Origin: JBGPTK01 sp963797765
GTDB lineage: Bacteria > Acidobacteriota > Terriglobia > Acidiferrales > UBA7541
Direction: 5' to 3'
Length of the DNA stretch: 64,000 nucleotides
Assembly: GCA_963797765.1 (NCBI GenBank)
Contig: CAWCQU010000004.1
Span: 558,001-622,000, forward strand
Made by a program: the position numbers and the translations under genes. Below the pieces are notes generated by a model, which saw nothing but the letters and a program-made list of their open reading frames with translations, was not told where the DNA came from and made no database searches. Below are positions 1-8,448 of this stretch, piece by piece. Positions within the stretch are counted from its first letter, which is position 1. Every line of letters begins with the position of its first letter.

Positions 1-558
1 GTGGCGAGCCACCGCATGGGTGGAGGGGAAAGGAGCTTCCAGAATCAGGCCCGCGACCGGGCGCCGAGTGGCGAGATCAACAGCCACAGCGGTGCCCAAC
101 GACTGGCCGAAACTGACAATCCGTTCGCGCGGAATCCCGAGAGTTCCCAGCGCGAAATCGTACGCAGCTTGGGCGTCAAGGTACAGGCCGTTTTCGCTCG
201 GGCTGCCCTGGCTTCGACCGTAGCCTCGATACTCCACCGCCAAAACATTCGCAGGTATCCCAAAGAGGAAGCGATAGGCGTCGGCCCGCGCGGCGATATT
301 GGAAGCGTTTCCGTGAAAAGCCAGGAACGTAAACTTCGCATCCGGATTCGGAATCCACCAACTGTGGAGCCGCACCCCGTCCGCGGTGGTAAGCCACTTT
401 TCTTCAACCGGCAGGCCACGCGGGTTCCAGTCTCCATCCAGCCGGCCGGGCACGTTGGGGAAAAAAATGAGACGTTTCTCGAATATGCGCGCGGAAATCA
501 GGATGGCCGCATAGGCTATGAGCAGCGCGGCCAAGTACCCCAGCAACCGCTTCCTCAC
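1..558 (-). CDS. Alpha/beta hydrolase, membrane-anchored (C-terminus beyond window)
   Basis: Serine hydrolase of the alpha/beta fold, YfhR/BEM46-like; substrate unknown. Translating the minus strand gives a hydrophobic N-terminal segment (LLGYLAALLIAYAAILISAR) likely to be a signal anchor, then FFPNVPGRLDGDW, the oxyanion-loop motif FHGNASN, the strand AVEYRGYGRS and the nucleophile elbow GQSLG, in which Ser is the catalytic residue. The acid and His of the triad lie beyond position 1, so the gene is 3'-partial. I chose GTG at 558-556 because the hydrophobic anchor follows directly and because GTGA overlaps an out-of-frame TGA that probably ends pdhC. No strong ribosome site is visible, so the start is uncertain. 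Last visible gene of the pdh operon; it may simply ride along. Confidence 0.8.
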   Translation of the reverse strand, partial: MRKRLLGYLAALLIAYAAILISARIFEKRLIFFPNVPGRLDGDWNPRGLPVEEKWLTTADGVRLHSWWIPNPDAKFTFLAFHGNASNIAARADAYRFLFGIPANVLAVEYRGYGRSQGSPSENGLYLDAQAAYDFALGTLGIPRERIVSFGQSLGTAVAVDLATRRPVAGLILEAPFPSTHAVARH

Positions 559-2014
559 TCCCGTACCGTCTGCGACACCAGCAACTCCAAAAATAAAGAA
601 TGCTTTCGGTCCAGTTTTCGAGAAACGCTTTGACCTTGCCCATGAACTGGTGCGCAATGGCGCCATCGACCACGCGATGATCGTAGCTCAGCGTGAGATA
701 GACCATCGAACGGATGGCGATCGCGTCATTCACCACTACCGGGCGCTTCTGGATCGCGCCGAGGCCCAGGATGGCCACATTCGGCTGGCTGATTACCGGC
801 AAGCCCATCAGGCCGCCGAACGTGCCGGGGTTGGTGATGCTGAAGGTGCTTTCCTGCACCTCTTCGGGCTTCAATTTCTTCGTGCGGGCGCGCTCGCCCA
901 AATCGTTCACCGCGCGAGCCAGTCCCAGGAAATTTTTCTCCTCGGCATTTTTGATCACCGGAACGATCAAACCCCAATCCAGCGCCACCGCGATGCCGAT
1001 ATTGCATTCGCGGTGCAGCACGATGTTGGTACCGTCGACGGATGAATTCACCGTGGGGAATTCACGCAAACCCTCGACCGCCGCCCGCACAAAGAAAGGA
1101 GTGAAGGTGAGCCGGGTGCCGGTGGTCTTTTCAAAATCCGCTTTCGAACGCGCGCGCAGCGTGGCGATTCCGGTGACGTCGGCCTCATCGATCGAATAGA
1201 CGTGCGGCGAGACCCGCTTCGACATCACCATGTGCTCGGCGATTTTCTGGCGCATCACGGACATGGGCTGCACTTCGTAATGGCCGAAATACATGCGCTC
1301 GCGCGGCACGGCTGTTTCGAGCGCGGCATGGGCCGCGCCTGCCGTGGCCGGAGGCATCGCGGGAGGCGGGGCGGAAGGTTGCGGCGCGGCCGCCGTGGCC
1401 GTAGCAGGAGCAGTGGCTGTAGCGGCGCCTGCGCTGCCGCCAGATTCCGAAAAAGTCAGAATGTCTTTCTTGCTGATCCGGCCGCCCAGGCCCGTGCCGG
1501 GAACTTGCGAAAGATCGATGCCCTGTTCCCGCGCGATTCTGCGAACCAGCGGCGAACTGCGAAGCTTTTCACCCGACTGGCGAGCCGCCGGGGCGGCAGC
1601 CGCGGGTGCTGGCGCGGGACTGGGAGCCGGGGCCGCCGTTTCACTCGCCCGAGCGGCAACTGCCGGCGCAACTGCAGGAGCGGGCTTCGGCGCGGGCGCT
1701 GGGGACGGCGCAGGAGCAGCCGCTTTAGGTGCTTCGGCCTTTGCGGGAGCAGGCGCGGGTGCAGCGGCCACGGTGCCATCGGAGCTGATCGTGGCGACGA
1801 CGGTTTGAATCGGCACCGTTTGTCCTTCGGCGACTTTGATCTCCTGCAAAACGCCGGCGGAAGGCGAAGGAATTTCCGCGTCCACCTTGTCCGTCGAAAT
1901 TTCGAACAGCGGTTCGTCGCGCTCGATTTTGTCGCCAGGCTTCTTCAGCCACTTGGTAATGGTGCCTTCGAAAATGCTTTCGCCCATCTGGGGCATGATC
2001 ACGTCGACTGCCAT
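404..2014 (-). CDS. pdhC: Dihydrolipoamide acyltransferase E2 of a 2-oxoacid dehydrogenase complex
   Basis: E2 core of a pyruvate or branched-chain dehydrogenase complex; moves the acyl group from E1 to CoA through its swinging lipoyl arm. From ATG 2014 (preceded by GGAGAG) it shows an N-terminal lipoyl domain with ISTDKVD, Lys43 being the lipoylation site, then a long Pro/Ala linker, an E1/E3-binding domain (SSPLVRRIAREQGIDLSQ) and the catalytic acyltransferase domain ending with SYDHRVVDG, the HxxxDG active site. A start at 2035 is possible but has no better site. The frame runs on to 404, adding about 50 residues after LENWTE that look like nothing in the family and overlap the hydrolase by 155 bases. 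One extra T in the run at 589-593 would end the protein at TGA 557-555, giving 486 residues; I think that is the true end. Substrate class (pyruvate vs branched-chain) is inferred from neighbours. Confidence 0.9.
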   Translation of the reverse strand: MAVDVIMPQMGESIFEGTITKWLKKPGDKIERDEPLFEISTDKVDAEIPSPSAGVLQEIKVAEGQTVPIQTVVATISSDGTVAAAPAPAPAKAEAPKAAAPAPSPAPAPKPAPAVAPAVAARASETAAPAPSPAPAPAAAAPAARQSGEKLRSSPLVRRIAREQGIDLSQVPGTGLGGRISKKDILTFSESGGSAGAATATAPATATAAAPQPSAPPPAMPPATAGAAHAALETAVPRERMYFGHYEVQPMSVMRQKIAEHMVMSKRVSPHVYSIDEADVTGIATLRARSKADFEKTTGTRLTFTPFFVRAAVEGLREFPTVNSSVDGTNIVLHRECNIGIAVALDWGLIVPVIKNAEEKNFLGLARAVNDLGERARTKKLKPEEVQESTFSITNPGTFGGLMGLPVISQPNVAILGLGAIQKRPVVVNDAIAIRSMVYLTLSYDHRVVDGAIAHQFMGKVKAFLENWTESILYFWSCWCRRRYGSEEAVAGVLGRAAHSLCGHPDFRAHIRETSHFFPQRARPAGWRLEPAWPAG

Positions 2015-2039
2015 TGGACTCTCTCCTTCGATCAAAAAC

Positions 2040-2060
2040 GGGCGGGGCTAAAGCCCGCCC
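2040..2060. repeat. REP-like palindrome GGGCTAAAGCCC
   Basis: Short GC-rich palindrome, GGGCGGGGCTAAAGCCCGCCC, in the gap between pdhB and pdhC. The arms pair except for one extra G. The same GGGCTAAAGCCC core occurs, inverted, at 18789-18800, and a variant is at 44503-44520, always between genes. It could also fold in the pdh mRNA and affect processing or expression of pdhC, but there is no T-run, so I do not call it a terminator. Confidence 0.55.
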
Positions 2061-2099
2061 CTACATGAAACCTGAAACCTGGCGCTTACGCGCTCGTTG

Positions 2100-3074
2100 C
2101 TAATACTTCGCAAGTTCGCGGGCGGCCGCGGCCACCTTCTGCGCGTTCGGCAGAAAATGTTCCTCGAGCGGCGGCGAATAGGGCACCGGAGTATCGAGCG
2201 AGGTCACGCGCATGATGGGCCCATCCAAATCCTCGAAAGCTTCCCCGCAGACCACCGCAGCAATTTCTCCGGCAATGCCGCCGGTGCGTGTGTCTTCATG
2301 CACCACCAGCAGCTTATTCGTCTTTTTCACCGACGCCAGAATCGTTTCTTTATCCAGCGGCAGCAGAGTGCGCAAATCGATCACTTCGGTATCGATGCCT
2401 TCCTTCTCCAATAGTGCAGCAGCTTCAAGCGAGGTGTGCGACATGGCCGCATAGGAAACAATCGTCAAATCGCGCCCCTCGCGCCGCACAATCGCTTTTC
2501 CCAGCGGCACGGTGTAATCGTCGGTGGGAATTTCTTCCTTGATGCGGCGGTACAGAAACTTGTGCTCGAAAAACAGCACCGGATTATTATCGCGAATCGC
2601 CGATTTCAGCAGGCCCTTCGCATCATACGCCGTCGATGGATAAACCACCTTCAATCCCGGCGTGTGCACGAAATACATTTCCGGATTCGCGGAATGGAAC
2701 GGACCGCCGTGCACGCCGCCGCCGGAAGGCCCGCGCAGCACCATGGGAACCGGCGCGCCCCAGCGGTAATGCGACTTGGCCACAAAATTCGTGATCTGGT
2801 TAAACGCGCAAGCGATGAAATCGATGAACTGCAATTCCGCCACGGGCCGCAAGCCCATGTAGCCCATGCCCACCGCCGCGCCCACGATGGCCGTTTCGCT
2901 GATGGGCGCATCCATCACGCGTTCCCACCCAAAGCGCGCGAGCAAACCTTCGGAAACCTTGAATGCGCCGCCATACACGCCGACGTCTTCACCCAGCATC
3001 ACCACCGCCGGGTCGCGGTCCATTTCCTCGAACAGCGCCTGGCGAATTGCCTCCAGCATCGTGACGGGCGCCAT
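2100..3074 (-). CDS. pdhB: 2-oxoacid dehydrogenase E1 component, beta subunit
   Basis: Beta chain of the thiamine-diphosphate E1 heterotetramer that decarboxylates a 2-oxoacid and reductively acylates E2. The 324-residue protein has the usual family length. It shows the early LGEDVGVYGGAF segment, the PISETAIVGAAVGMG stretch that contacts the cofactor (its Glu activates the thiamine ring), and the transketolase C-terminal domain (VIDLRTLLPLD, then VHEDTRTGGIAGEIA). The ATG lies 2 bases beyond the pdhA stop, so the two chains are almost certainly translationally coupled, fitting their 1:1 assembly. The protein ends cleanly with no extension. The family does not discriminate pyruvate from branched-chain 2-oxoacids by eye; pyruvate is preferred because of the operon with lipB and lpdA. 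Confidence 0.93.
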   Translation of the reverse strand: MAPVTMLEAIRQALFEEMDRDPAVVMLGEDVGVYGGAFKVSEGLLARFGWERVMDAPISETAIVGAAVGMGYMGLRPVAELQFIDFIACAFNQITNFVAKSHYRWGAPVPMVLRGPSGGGVHGGPFHSANPEMYFVHTPGLKVVYPSTAYDAKGLLKSAIRDNNPVLFFEHKFLYRRIKEEIPTDDYTVPLGKAIVRREGRDLTIVSYAAMSHTSLEAAALLEKEGIDTEVIDLRTLLPLDKETILASVKKTNKLLVVHEDTRTGGIAGEIAAVVCGEAFEDLDGPIMRVTSLDTPVPYSPPLEEHFLPNAQKVAAAARELAKY

Positions 3075-3076
3075 GA

Positions 3077-4384
3077 TTATCGTTTCCCTTTCGAGCGCGC
3101 GATGGGTTTAGCGGGCTTCGATTTCGATCCGTTTTTCGCGGCCGTCTTGGCCACCAGCTTGACGGGTGGTTTTGATCCGGCCGCGGAAGCGCCGCCGCTT
3201 CCAGCCATTTTGAGTTCACGTCCGTTGCCGCTCTCGCCGCTTTCGGCTGGCGCACTCGTCCCTTCCGCTTCTCCGTGGTCGAGCCCGCCAAAATCTTCCA
3301 CGGTCCATTCCGCCTTCACGCTCGATTGCGGCGGCGTCACTTCTTCGATCGGCCGCTTCCATTCGGCTTCGATGGTGTGGCAGCCCTCGCAATAGACGCC
3401 CTGTTCCGCCAGTTCCGGCGGCGGCAGCGGCGATTCCTCGGCGAATTTCTGATCTTTGTCGAGTTCGCGTTCGATGCGCGCGTCAATTTCTGATTTCGTC
3501 TTGGCGTCCCAGATCTTGTTGGCGGACAGATATTTTTCGTAATGCGCGATGGGATCGCGCTCCTTCCAGTATTCGTACATTTGCTTCGGCACGTACTCGG
3601 CGGGATCGTGCTGCGCGTGGCCTTTCATGCGCATGGTTTTCACTTCGATCAGCACGGGACCATCGCCCGCGCGGCACTGTTCCACGGCGCGCTTGCTGGT
3701 CTCGTAGACGGCCAGCACGTCATTACCGTCGGCGACCATCCCGGTGACGCCGTAAGCCTTGGCGCGGTCCACCAGATTGCGAACCGGCACTTGCCGAGCA
3801 ACCGGAGTCGAATATGCCCACTGATTATTTTCGATCACCAACACCAGCGGTGCCCGCTGCGATGCCGCGTAGTTCATGCCTTCGTGAAACGCGCCGGTGG
3901 AGGAGCCTCCATCGCCAATCCAGGTCATGGCCACAATTTTCTGGCCCAGGTAACGGCCCGCCACTCCCACTCCGGCCATTACCGGAATCAAATCGCCGAG
4001 CATCGAAATGGGCGAGACGATGTGCAACGTTTTCAAATCTCCAAAGTGGCTGGTGCCATCCTTGCCCAGCGTGGGCGCGGTGTACTTGGCCATGTGCTGC
4101 GTGAAGATATCGCGCGGCGGAACACCCTTCACCAACAGCGCGCCAATATTGCGGATCATCGGCGCGAGCCAATCGCGCGCTTCAAGCGCGTAGGCCGTGC
4201 CAACCGACACGCCTTCCTGGCCCAGGCTGGAATACAACCCGCCGACAATTTTATTCTGCCGGAAGAGCCGCACCATGCGGTCTTCCAGTTGCCGGTTCAG
4301 CTGCATGAAATAGTAGAGATCGAGATGCTGTTCGCGCGTGAGCGGATATTTTCTGCCGTTCGTTTCGGGTTTCGCCGCCATCAT
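3077..4384 (-). CDS. pdhA: 2-oxoacid dehydrogenase E1 component, alpha subunit, with basic C-terminal tail
   Basis: Alpha chain of E1, carrying the thiamine-diphosphate site. The motif GDGGSSTGAFHEGMNYAA followed by ENNQWA matches the GDG-x(26-28)-NN cofactor-binding signature; SHFG, MRMKGHAQHDPAEYV and the phosphorylation-loop region are also recognisable. ATG 4384 overlaps the lipB stop as ATGA and is preceded by GAGGTGGG. At 435 residues the protein is about 70-100 longer than typical alpha chains: after the catalytic domain there is a CxxC pair (VYCEGCHTIEAEW) and then a low-complexity, Lys/Ala-rich tail ending SKPAKPIARSKGKR. The tail is probably disordered; its role is unknown. Substrate assignment as pyruvate is inferred, not shown. 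Confidence 0.92.
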   Translation of the reverse strand: MMAAKPETNGRKYPLTREQHLDLYYFMQLNRQLEDRMVRLFRQNKIVGGLYSSLGQEGVSVGTAYALEARDWLAPMIRNIGALLVKGVPPRDIFTQHMAKYTAPTLGKDGTSHFGDLKTLHIVSPISMLGDLIPVMAGVGVAGRYLGQKIVAMTWIGDGGSSTGAFHEGMNYAASQRAPLVLVIENNQWAYSTPVARQVPVRNLVDRAKAYGVTGMVADGNDVLAVYETSKRAVEQCRAGDGPVLIEVKTMRMKGHAQHDPAEYVPKQMYEYWKERDPIAHYEKYLSANKIWDAKTKSEIDARIERELDKDQKFAEESPLPPPELAEQGVYCEGCHTIEAEWKRPIEEVTPPQSSVKAEWTVEDFGGLDHGEAEGTSAPAESGESGNGRELKMAGSGGASAAGSKPPVKLVAKTAAKNGSKSKPAKPIARSKGKR

Positions 4385-5205
4385 CCCACCTCGATCATTT
4401 TGCCCGAAGACTTTGAAACCATTGCGGAAGCCGCTGCGCCGGCCGTCAATTCTTGATGCGCGGCCAGAGAATCTTCCAGTTGCGCGCGCGAAACCGGCTG
4501 AATCCTCAGCCCCAATACTTCGCCCAAGTGCGTGACGATGCGCGGCTCGACTTCTTCACGCCGCACGCCGCGGCCGAGCATGCGTTCGAGCGACGTGGCG
4601 CGCTTATCGGGAATTCCGCAGGGCACGATCAAATCAAAATAGCGCAGATCGGTGGAGATGTTATATGCGAAACCGTGCGACGTCACCCAGCGGCTCAAGT
4701 GCACGCCGATCGCCGCCAATTTTTCGGGCCTGCTGGGCGCACCGTCCGGCCGCGGAACCTCTGGCGCCGCTGACGGTTGCTCAACCCAGACTCCCGTAAG
4801 TCCAGCGATTCGCCTCGATGCAATCCCCAGATCGGCGGTCGCGCGAATCATCGCTTCTTCCAAGCCTCGAACGTACCAGGCTACATCGCGGCGAAGTCCG
4901 CTAAGATCCAGGATTGGATAGCCGACCAGCTGGCCCGGGCCGTGGTAAGTAATGTCCCCGCCGCGGTCCGTCGAATGAAACTCCACATTCATCTGCTTGA
5001 GCAGATGCTCCGAAGCACGCAGGTGCTCGGGTTTGCCATTGCGCCCGAGCGTAATCACATGTGGATGCTCGCAAAGTAACAGAACGTCCGGCACGCCGCC
5101 CACTTTGCGCGCGGCCACAATGCGGCGCTGCAATTCATAAGCCGCTTGGTAGCCGATCAACCCGAGTTGGACGATCCAGCATTCATTCATAAATATGGCG
5201 CCCAT
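4381..5205 (-). CDS. lipB: Octanoyl-ACP:protein N-octanoyltransferase
   Basis: LipB transfers octanoyl groups from acyl carrier protein to the lipoyl-domain lysine of E2 proteins, the first step of endogenous lipoate synthesis (LipA then adds sulfur). The family signature TDRGGDITYHGPGQLVGYP is present, as is the catalytic pair: Lys in EKLAAIGVHL and Cys in VPCGIPDK. ATG 5205 is preceded by AGGGAAGTGA, which overlaps the lpdA stop; ATG 5190 (MNECWIVQ) is an alternative. About 20 residues (PSAAPEVPRPDGAPSRP) are inserted just before the catalytic Lys, and there is a roughly 40-residue C-terminal extension. The 8-base gap to lpdA and 4-base overlap with pdhA put lipoylation and the lipoylated complex in one mRNA. 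lipA is not in the window. Confidence 0.95.
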   Translation of the reverse strand: MGAIFMNECWIVQLGLIGYQAAYELQRRIVAARKVGGVPDVLLLCEHPHVITLGRNGKPEHLRASEHLLKQMNVEFHSTDRGGDITYHGPGQLVGYPILDLSGLRRDVAWYVRGLEEAMIRATADLGIASRRIAGLTGVWVEQPSAAPEVPRPDGAPSRPEKLAAIGVHLSRWVTSHGFAYNISTDLRYFDLIVPCGIPDKRATSLERMLGRGVRREEVEPRIVTHLGEVLGLRIQPVSRAQLEDSLAAHQELTAGAAASAMVSKSSGKMIEVG

Positions 5206-5213
5206 TCACTTCC

Positions 5214-6612
5214 CTAGACATTGATCGCGAGATTATTCACCGCGTTAAACGCATCGCCCATTGCTTCCCAAACGGTCGGGTGCGCGTGGATCATGTTCAT
5301 CATGTGCTCGACGGTAGCTTCCAGGCCGATCGCCGTGGCCGGCTCGGCGATAATCTCCGTCGCGAACGGACCGATCACATGCACGCCGAGAATCTCTCCA
5401 TATTTTTCCTCGGCCACCACTTTAATGAATCCTTCGTGCTGGCCAATGATTGACGCTTTGCTATTGCCCGCGAAGGGAAACTTGCCGATTTTCACTTTGA
5501 ACCCTGCATCGCGCGCCTGTTTTTCGGTGTATCCAATCGATCCGATTTGCGGCTCGCAATAGGTGCAGTTCGGGCAACGCAACCGGTCGAATGCGGGCAT
5601 CTCTTTTCCAGCCATTTTCCCGACGGCGATAATTCCTTCCATGGAAGCGGCGTGCGCGAGTTGCGGCAATCCAGCCACGATATCGCCGATGGCGTAGAGA
5701 TTCGGCTCGTCCGTTTCCAGATGGCCATTGGTATGAATAAATCCGCGCTCGACTTTTGCCTTGGTCTTTTCCAGGCCCAAATTCTCGGTCATAGGACGGC
5801 GGCCCACGGCGATCAAAACTTTTTCGGCGGCGATGGTCTGCGATTTACCGCTTTTATCCTTGAATACCACCGAAGCGCCCTTGGCGTCTTTTTTCACAGA
5901 CTCCACTTTGGCTTCCGTCTCGATGCGAATTCCCTTTTTCTTAAAAGCCTTGGCAAGCTCCGCGGCAATGTCGGCGTCTTCGAGCGGAACGATCGTCGGC
6001 AGCATCTCGAGCAGCGTAACTTCCGCGCCAAACGAGCGATAAATCGAAGCGAATTCCACGCCCACCGCGCCGCAGCCAACCACAACCAGCGACTTCGGAA
6101 GGTTCGGCAGCATCAACATGCCGCGATTGCTGAGGATGGTATTTTCGTCGATGGTCACGCCAGGAATGGAACGCGCGTCGGAACCAGTGGCCAGCATGAT
6201 ATTGGTAGCTTCAATTTCAGTGGTTTTACCATCTTTTTCCACGGACACGCGCCCCGGCCCGGCCACTCGGCCCCAGCCCGCCACGCTTTCCACTTTATTT
6301 TTGCGGAAAAGAAACTCGATTCCTTTGGCATGCTTCTTGACGATCTTATCCTTGCGCAGCAGGATCGCTTCCCAATTCACTTTTACGTCTTTGACCGTGA
6401 AACCGTACTCTTCCGCGGCCTTAAAATGATCGTAAAGCTCGGCGTGATACAGGAGCACTTTCGTGGGAATGCAGCCGATGTGCAAGCAGGTGCCGCCCAA
6501 ATAACTGTCTTTCTCGATGACGACGGTTTTCAGGCCCCACTGCCCAGCCCGGATCGCGGCGACGTAGCCCCCCGGGTCCGCTGCCAATGATGGCGAGATC
6601 GTATTTGGCCAA
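5214..6612 (-). CDS. lpdA: Dihydrolipoyl dehydrogenase E3, reading frame broken near the N-terminus
   Basis: FAD- and NAD-dependent E3 reoxidises the dihydrolipoyl arm of E2. TTG 6612 follows AAGGAGG at 5 bases and begins AKYDLAIIGSGPGG, the FAD dinucleotide fold; the rest, YVAAIRAGQWGLK onward, is in another frame. The join falls at a run of six G (6568-6573, as C on the plus strand); five G would restore GPGGYVAAIR and an uninterrupted 465-residue protein of normal length. The main frame has the redox disulfide GGTCLHIGCIPTK, the NAD-binding GCGAVGVEFA, the second FAD motif YAIGDI and the C-terminal His-Glu dyad HAHPTVWEAM. Everything else is intact, so a sequencing or assembly insertion is likelier than a dead gene, but a real mutation cannot be excluded. 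First gene of the operon. Confidence 0.9.
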
Positions 6613-6996
6613 CCGAACCTCCTTGCGGGCACACAGTCCAATAGCAACGAATATAAGGGGAATTCAAAGGGCCATGCGCGCCCGGAACGCGACCCTTCCC
6701 ATCGCGTGCGAATTGTTGATTCTATCAGCGCCCCATAAGCGCCGCAACCCTGCCCGGATTCCCTGTTCCTGAATTGCCGCCATCTCCGGTGCTTGAAGCT
6801 TTTACTGGGGATTCTAGCCGGCGCGAAGCGTAAGGCCAAAAACCCGCCATTTTTCCGCGGATTGCTCCACGCGCACCTCCCTTCCTGTTTTCAATTTGTA
6901 GCACAACCCAGTGGCTGGATTGACAACGATGGATGCGGTCTGTACAATCGGCGGTTTGTTGGCTGGCCAATGTGGCCGCCTTAGGGACCCCGAACC
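6613..6996. other. Divergent intergenic region between lpdA and the dksA-like gene
   Basis: 384 bases separating the leftward pdh operon from the rightward DksA-like gene. It holds the strong rightward promoter at 6920-6948. I see no clear leftward promoter for lpdA: TTGAAT followed 18 bases later by TATTGG, read leftward near 6640-6670, is a weak possibility. Short open frames here lack ribosome sites and family resemblance. No repeats or RNA motif noticed. Confidence 0.5.
6920..6948 (+). promoter_or_regulatory. Near-consensus sigma-70 promoter for the dksA-like gene
   Basis: TTGACA at 6920-6925 and TACAAT at 6943-6948, separated by exactly 17 bases. This is a perfect -35 and a one-mismatch -10, about 50 bases upstream of the ATG at 6997. 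It predicts strong, housekeeping-level transcription starting near 6955. Confidence 0.75.
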
Positions 6997-7350
6997 ATGG
7001 ATAAGAAGCGATTAGAGTATTACAAGAAGAAACTGGTCCAACGCCGCGAGGAATTGCTGCGCGCCATCGCTCGCACGGAACAAGAAGGCCGCGAAGCCGA
7101 CGAAGATCCCACGGTTGACCTCGCCGATAAAGCGGCAAATTCCTATACCAAGGAATTCCTCTTCGGCCAGACGCACAACGATCGGTCTCTGTTGCAATTG
7201 GTGGATAAGGCACTCGAAAGGATCCGGGAAGGCGAATACGGCGAGTGCGCGCAATGCCATGAAGAGTTGCAGCAGAAGCGCCTGGAGGCGGTTCCCTGGG
7301 CGCCCCACTGCATCGCCTGCCAGGAAAAACACGAACAGGGATTGCTGTAA
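6997..7350 (+). CDS. DksA/TraR-family zinc-finger transcription regulator
   Basis: DksA-family proteins enter the RNA polymerase secondary channel and, with ppGpp, retune promoter activity. The 117-residue protein has an N-terminal helical region, the DxxDxA tip motif (DLADKAA, residues 41-47) that reaches the active site in true DksA proteins, and a four-Cys zinc finger (C84AQC87 and C105IAC108). ATG is preceded by AGGGAC and follows a near-consensus promoter. A small hairpin GCGAA-CTCCC-TTCGC at 7358-7372 followed by a short T-run may be a weak terminator. It is shorter than E. coli DksA (151 residues), so it could be a YteA- or TraR-type relative; the tip motif favours DksA-like function. 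I leave the symbol empty for that reason. Confidence 0.88.
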   Translation: MDKKRLEYYKKKLVQRREELLRAIARTEQEGREADEDPTVDLADKAANSYTKEFLFGQTHNDRSLLQLVDKALERIREGEYGECAQCHEELQQKRLEAVPWAPHCIACQEKHEQGLL

Positions 7351-7554
7351 ACCGTAAGCGAACTCCCTTCGCAGAGGTTTTTCAAAACATTTCTGCTGCG
7401 CGAAGCGTGTGCACACGTGTCCGCGCGCTGGAACGCCGCCTTTCCAGTCGCCAACAAATCTCCAGGGCTGGCCCCCGTGAACAATTTGTAGCTTCCCAAG
7501 CGATCCAGATGGGAGTAATCTTCTGTTTACCACACAGTTAAATATACGAACAAT

Positions 7555-8325
7555 ATGCTTCGCGCCGCGCTTGATGCGTTGTCATCGATATTGTTTCCCG
7601 CTCCCTGCCGGATCTGCCAGGAGCCATTGACCTCTGCCAGCTCGATTCCGATATGCTTGGAGTGTCTTTCATCGTTCGAACGCCTTGTGGAGCCTCTGTG
7701 CCAGCACTGCGGACGGCCATTTGTTTCCGGCGTGCCCGCGCAGGCGCAGCAGGCGCTTTGCTACGTCTGCCGCCGTGGCGTCTACTCCTTCCAGCTGGCG
7801 CGCAGCCACGCTGCTTACAATGATCCAATGATGAAAGCCATCACTCTGATGAAATATGAACAAGTGACGCGGCTGGGCAATTGGTTCGCGGCCCGGCTCG
7901 CCGAGCGAGTGGCCGAAAATCCGGAAGCCCTGGCGGCGGATGTAGTAATTCCCGTTCCGCTTCATCCTTTGCGGCAAAGGGAGCGCGGTTACAATCAAGC
8001 GGAGTTGATCGCCAGGCCGCTCGCGAAACGCCTGGGGATTCCTCTGCGAACCTATCTGCTGGTACGCACGAAGCCCCGGCCGGCGCAACATCGCCTGACC
8101 CGGCATGAACGCTGGCAGACGGTCCGTGGCGCGTTCGCCACCCGCGCTGGCGCGCAAGTTGACAAGCTCCGGGTTCTGCTGATAGATGATGTCTTTACGA
8201 CTGGCGCAACACTGGATTCCTGCTCGCGCACTCTGCTGCAGTCTGGAGCTGCCCGAGTGATAGGACTGACGGTAGCGCGCGTAATCCCCAACTGGACTTC
8301 TGCCGGGAGAGAAGGTAACCAATAG
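7555..8325 (+). CDS. comF: ComF-family phosphoribosyltransferase-like protein
   Basis: ComF proteins combine an N-terminal zinc-ribbon with a type I phosphoribosyltransferase fold; in naturally competent bacteria they support DNA uptake, though the reaction is unknown. Here four CxxC-type pairs occur in the first 75 residues (CRIC, CLEC, CQHC, CYVC), followed by VIPVPLHPLRQRERGYNQAE, a family hallmark, and the PRPP-binding loop VLLIDDVFTTGAT. Length of 256 residues is normal. No competence genes flank it, so competence cannot be inferred from context. Weak ribosome site. The 200 bases upstream contain nothing recognisable. Confidence 0.92.
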   Translation: MLRAALDALSSILFPAPCRICQEPLTSASSIPICLECLSSFERLVEPLCQHCGRPFVSGVPAQAQQALCYVCRRGVYSFQLARSHAAYNDPMMKAITLMKYEQVTRLGNWFAARLAERVAENPEALAADVVIPVPLHPLRQRERGYNQAELIARPLAKRLGIPLRTYLLVRTKPRPAQHRLTRHERWQTVRGAFATRAGAQVDKLRVLLIDDVFTTGATLDSCSRTLLQSGAARVIGLTVARVIPNWTSAGREGNQ

Positions 8326-8448
8326 GTTTGCGCAAGCATTAACTAGCGGTAGCCGGAATTGCTTCTCCGGCGCTCGAAGTTCTAGTACTATTTAGGAATC
8401 GGGCTTCACTGCCGGTGATTTAATCGCGTAAGAGTTCTGGTAAAAGTT

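Noticed and set aside
1..633. 210-codon plus-strand frame at the left edge
   Set aside because: Antisense to the alpha/beta hydrolase, whose nucleophile elbow and oxyanion loop are clear on the minus strand.
6793..6984. 63-codon frame upstream of the dksA-like gene
   Set aside because: It runs through the near-consensus promoter and has no ribosome site.
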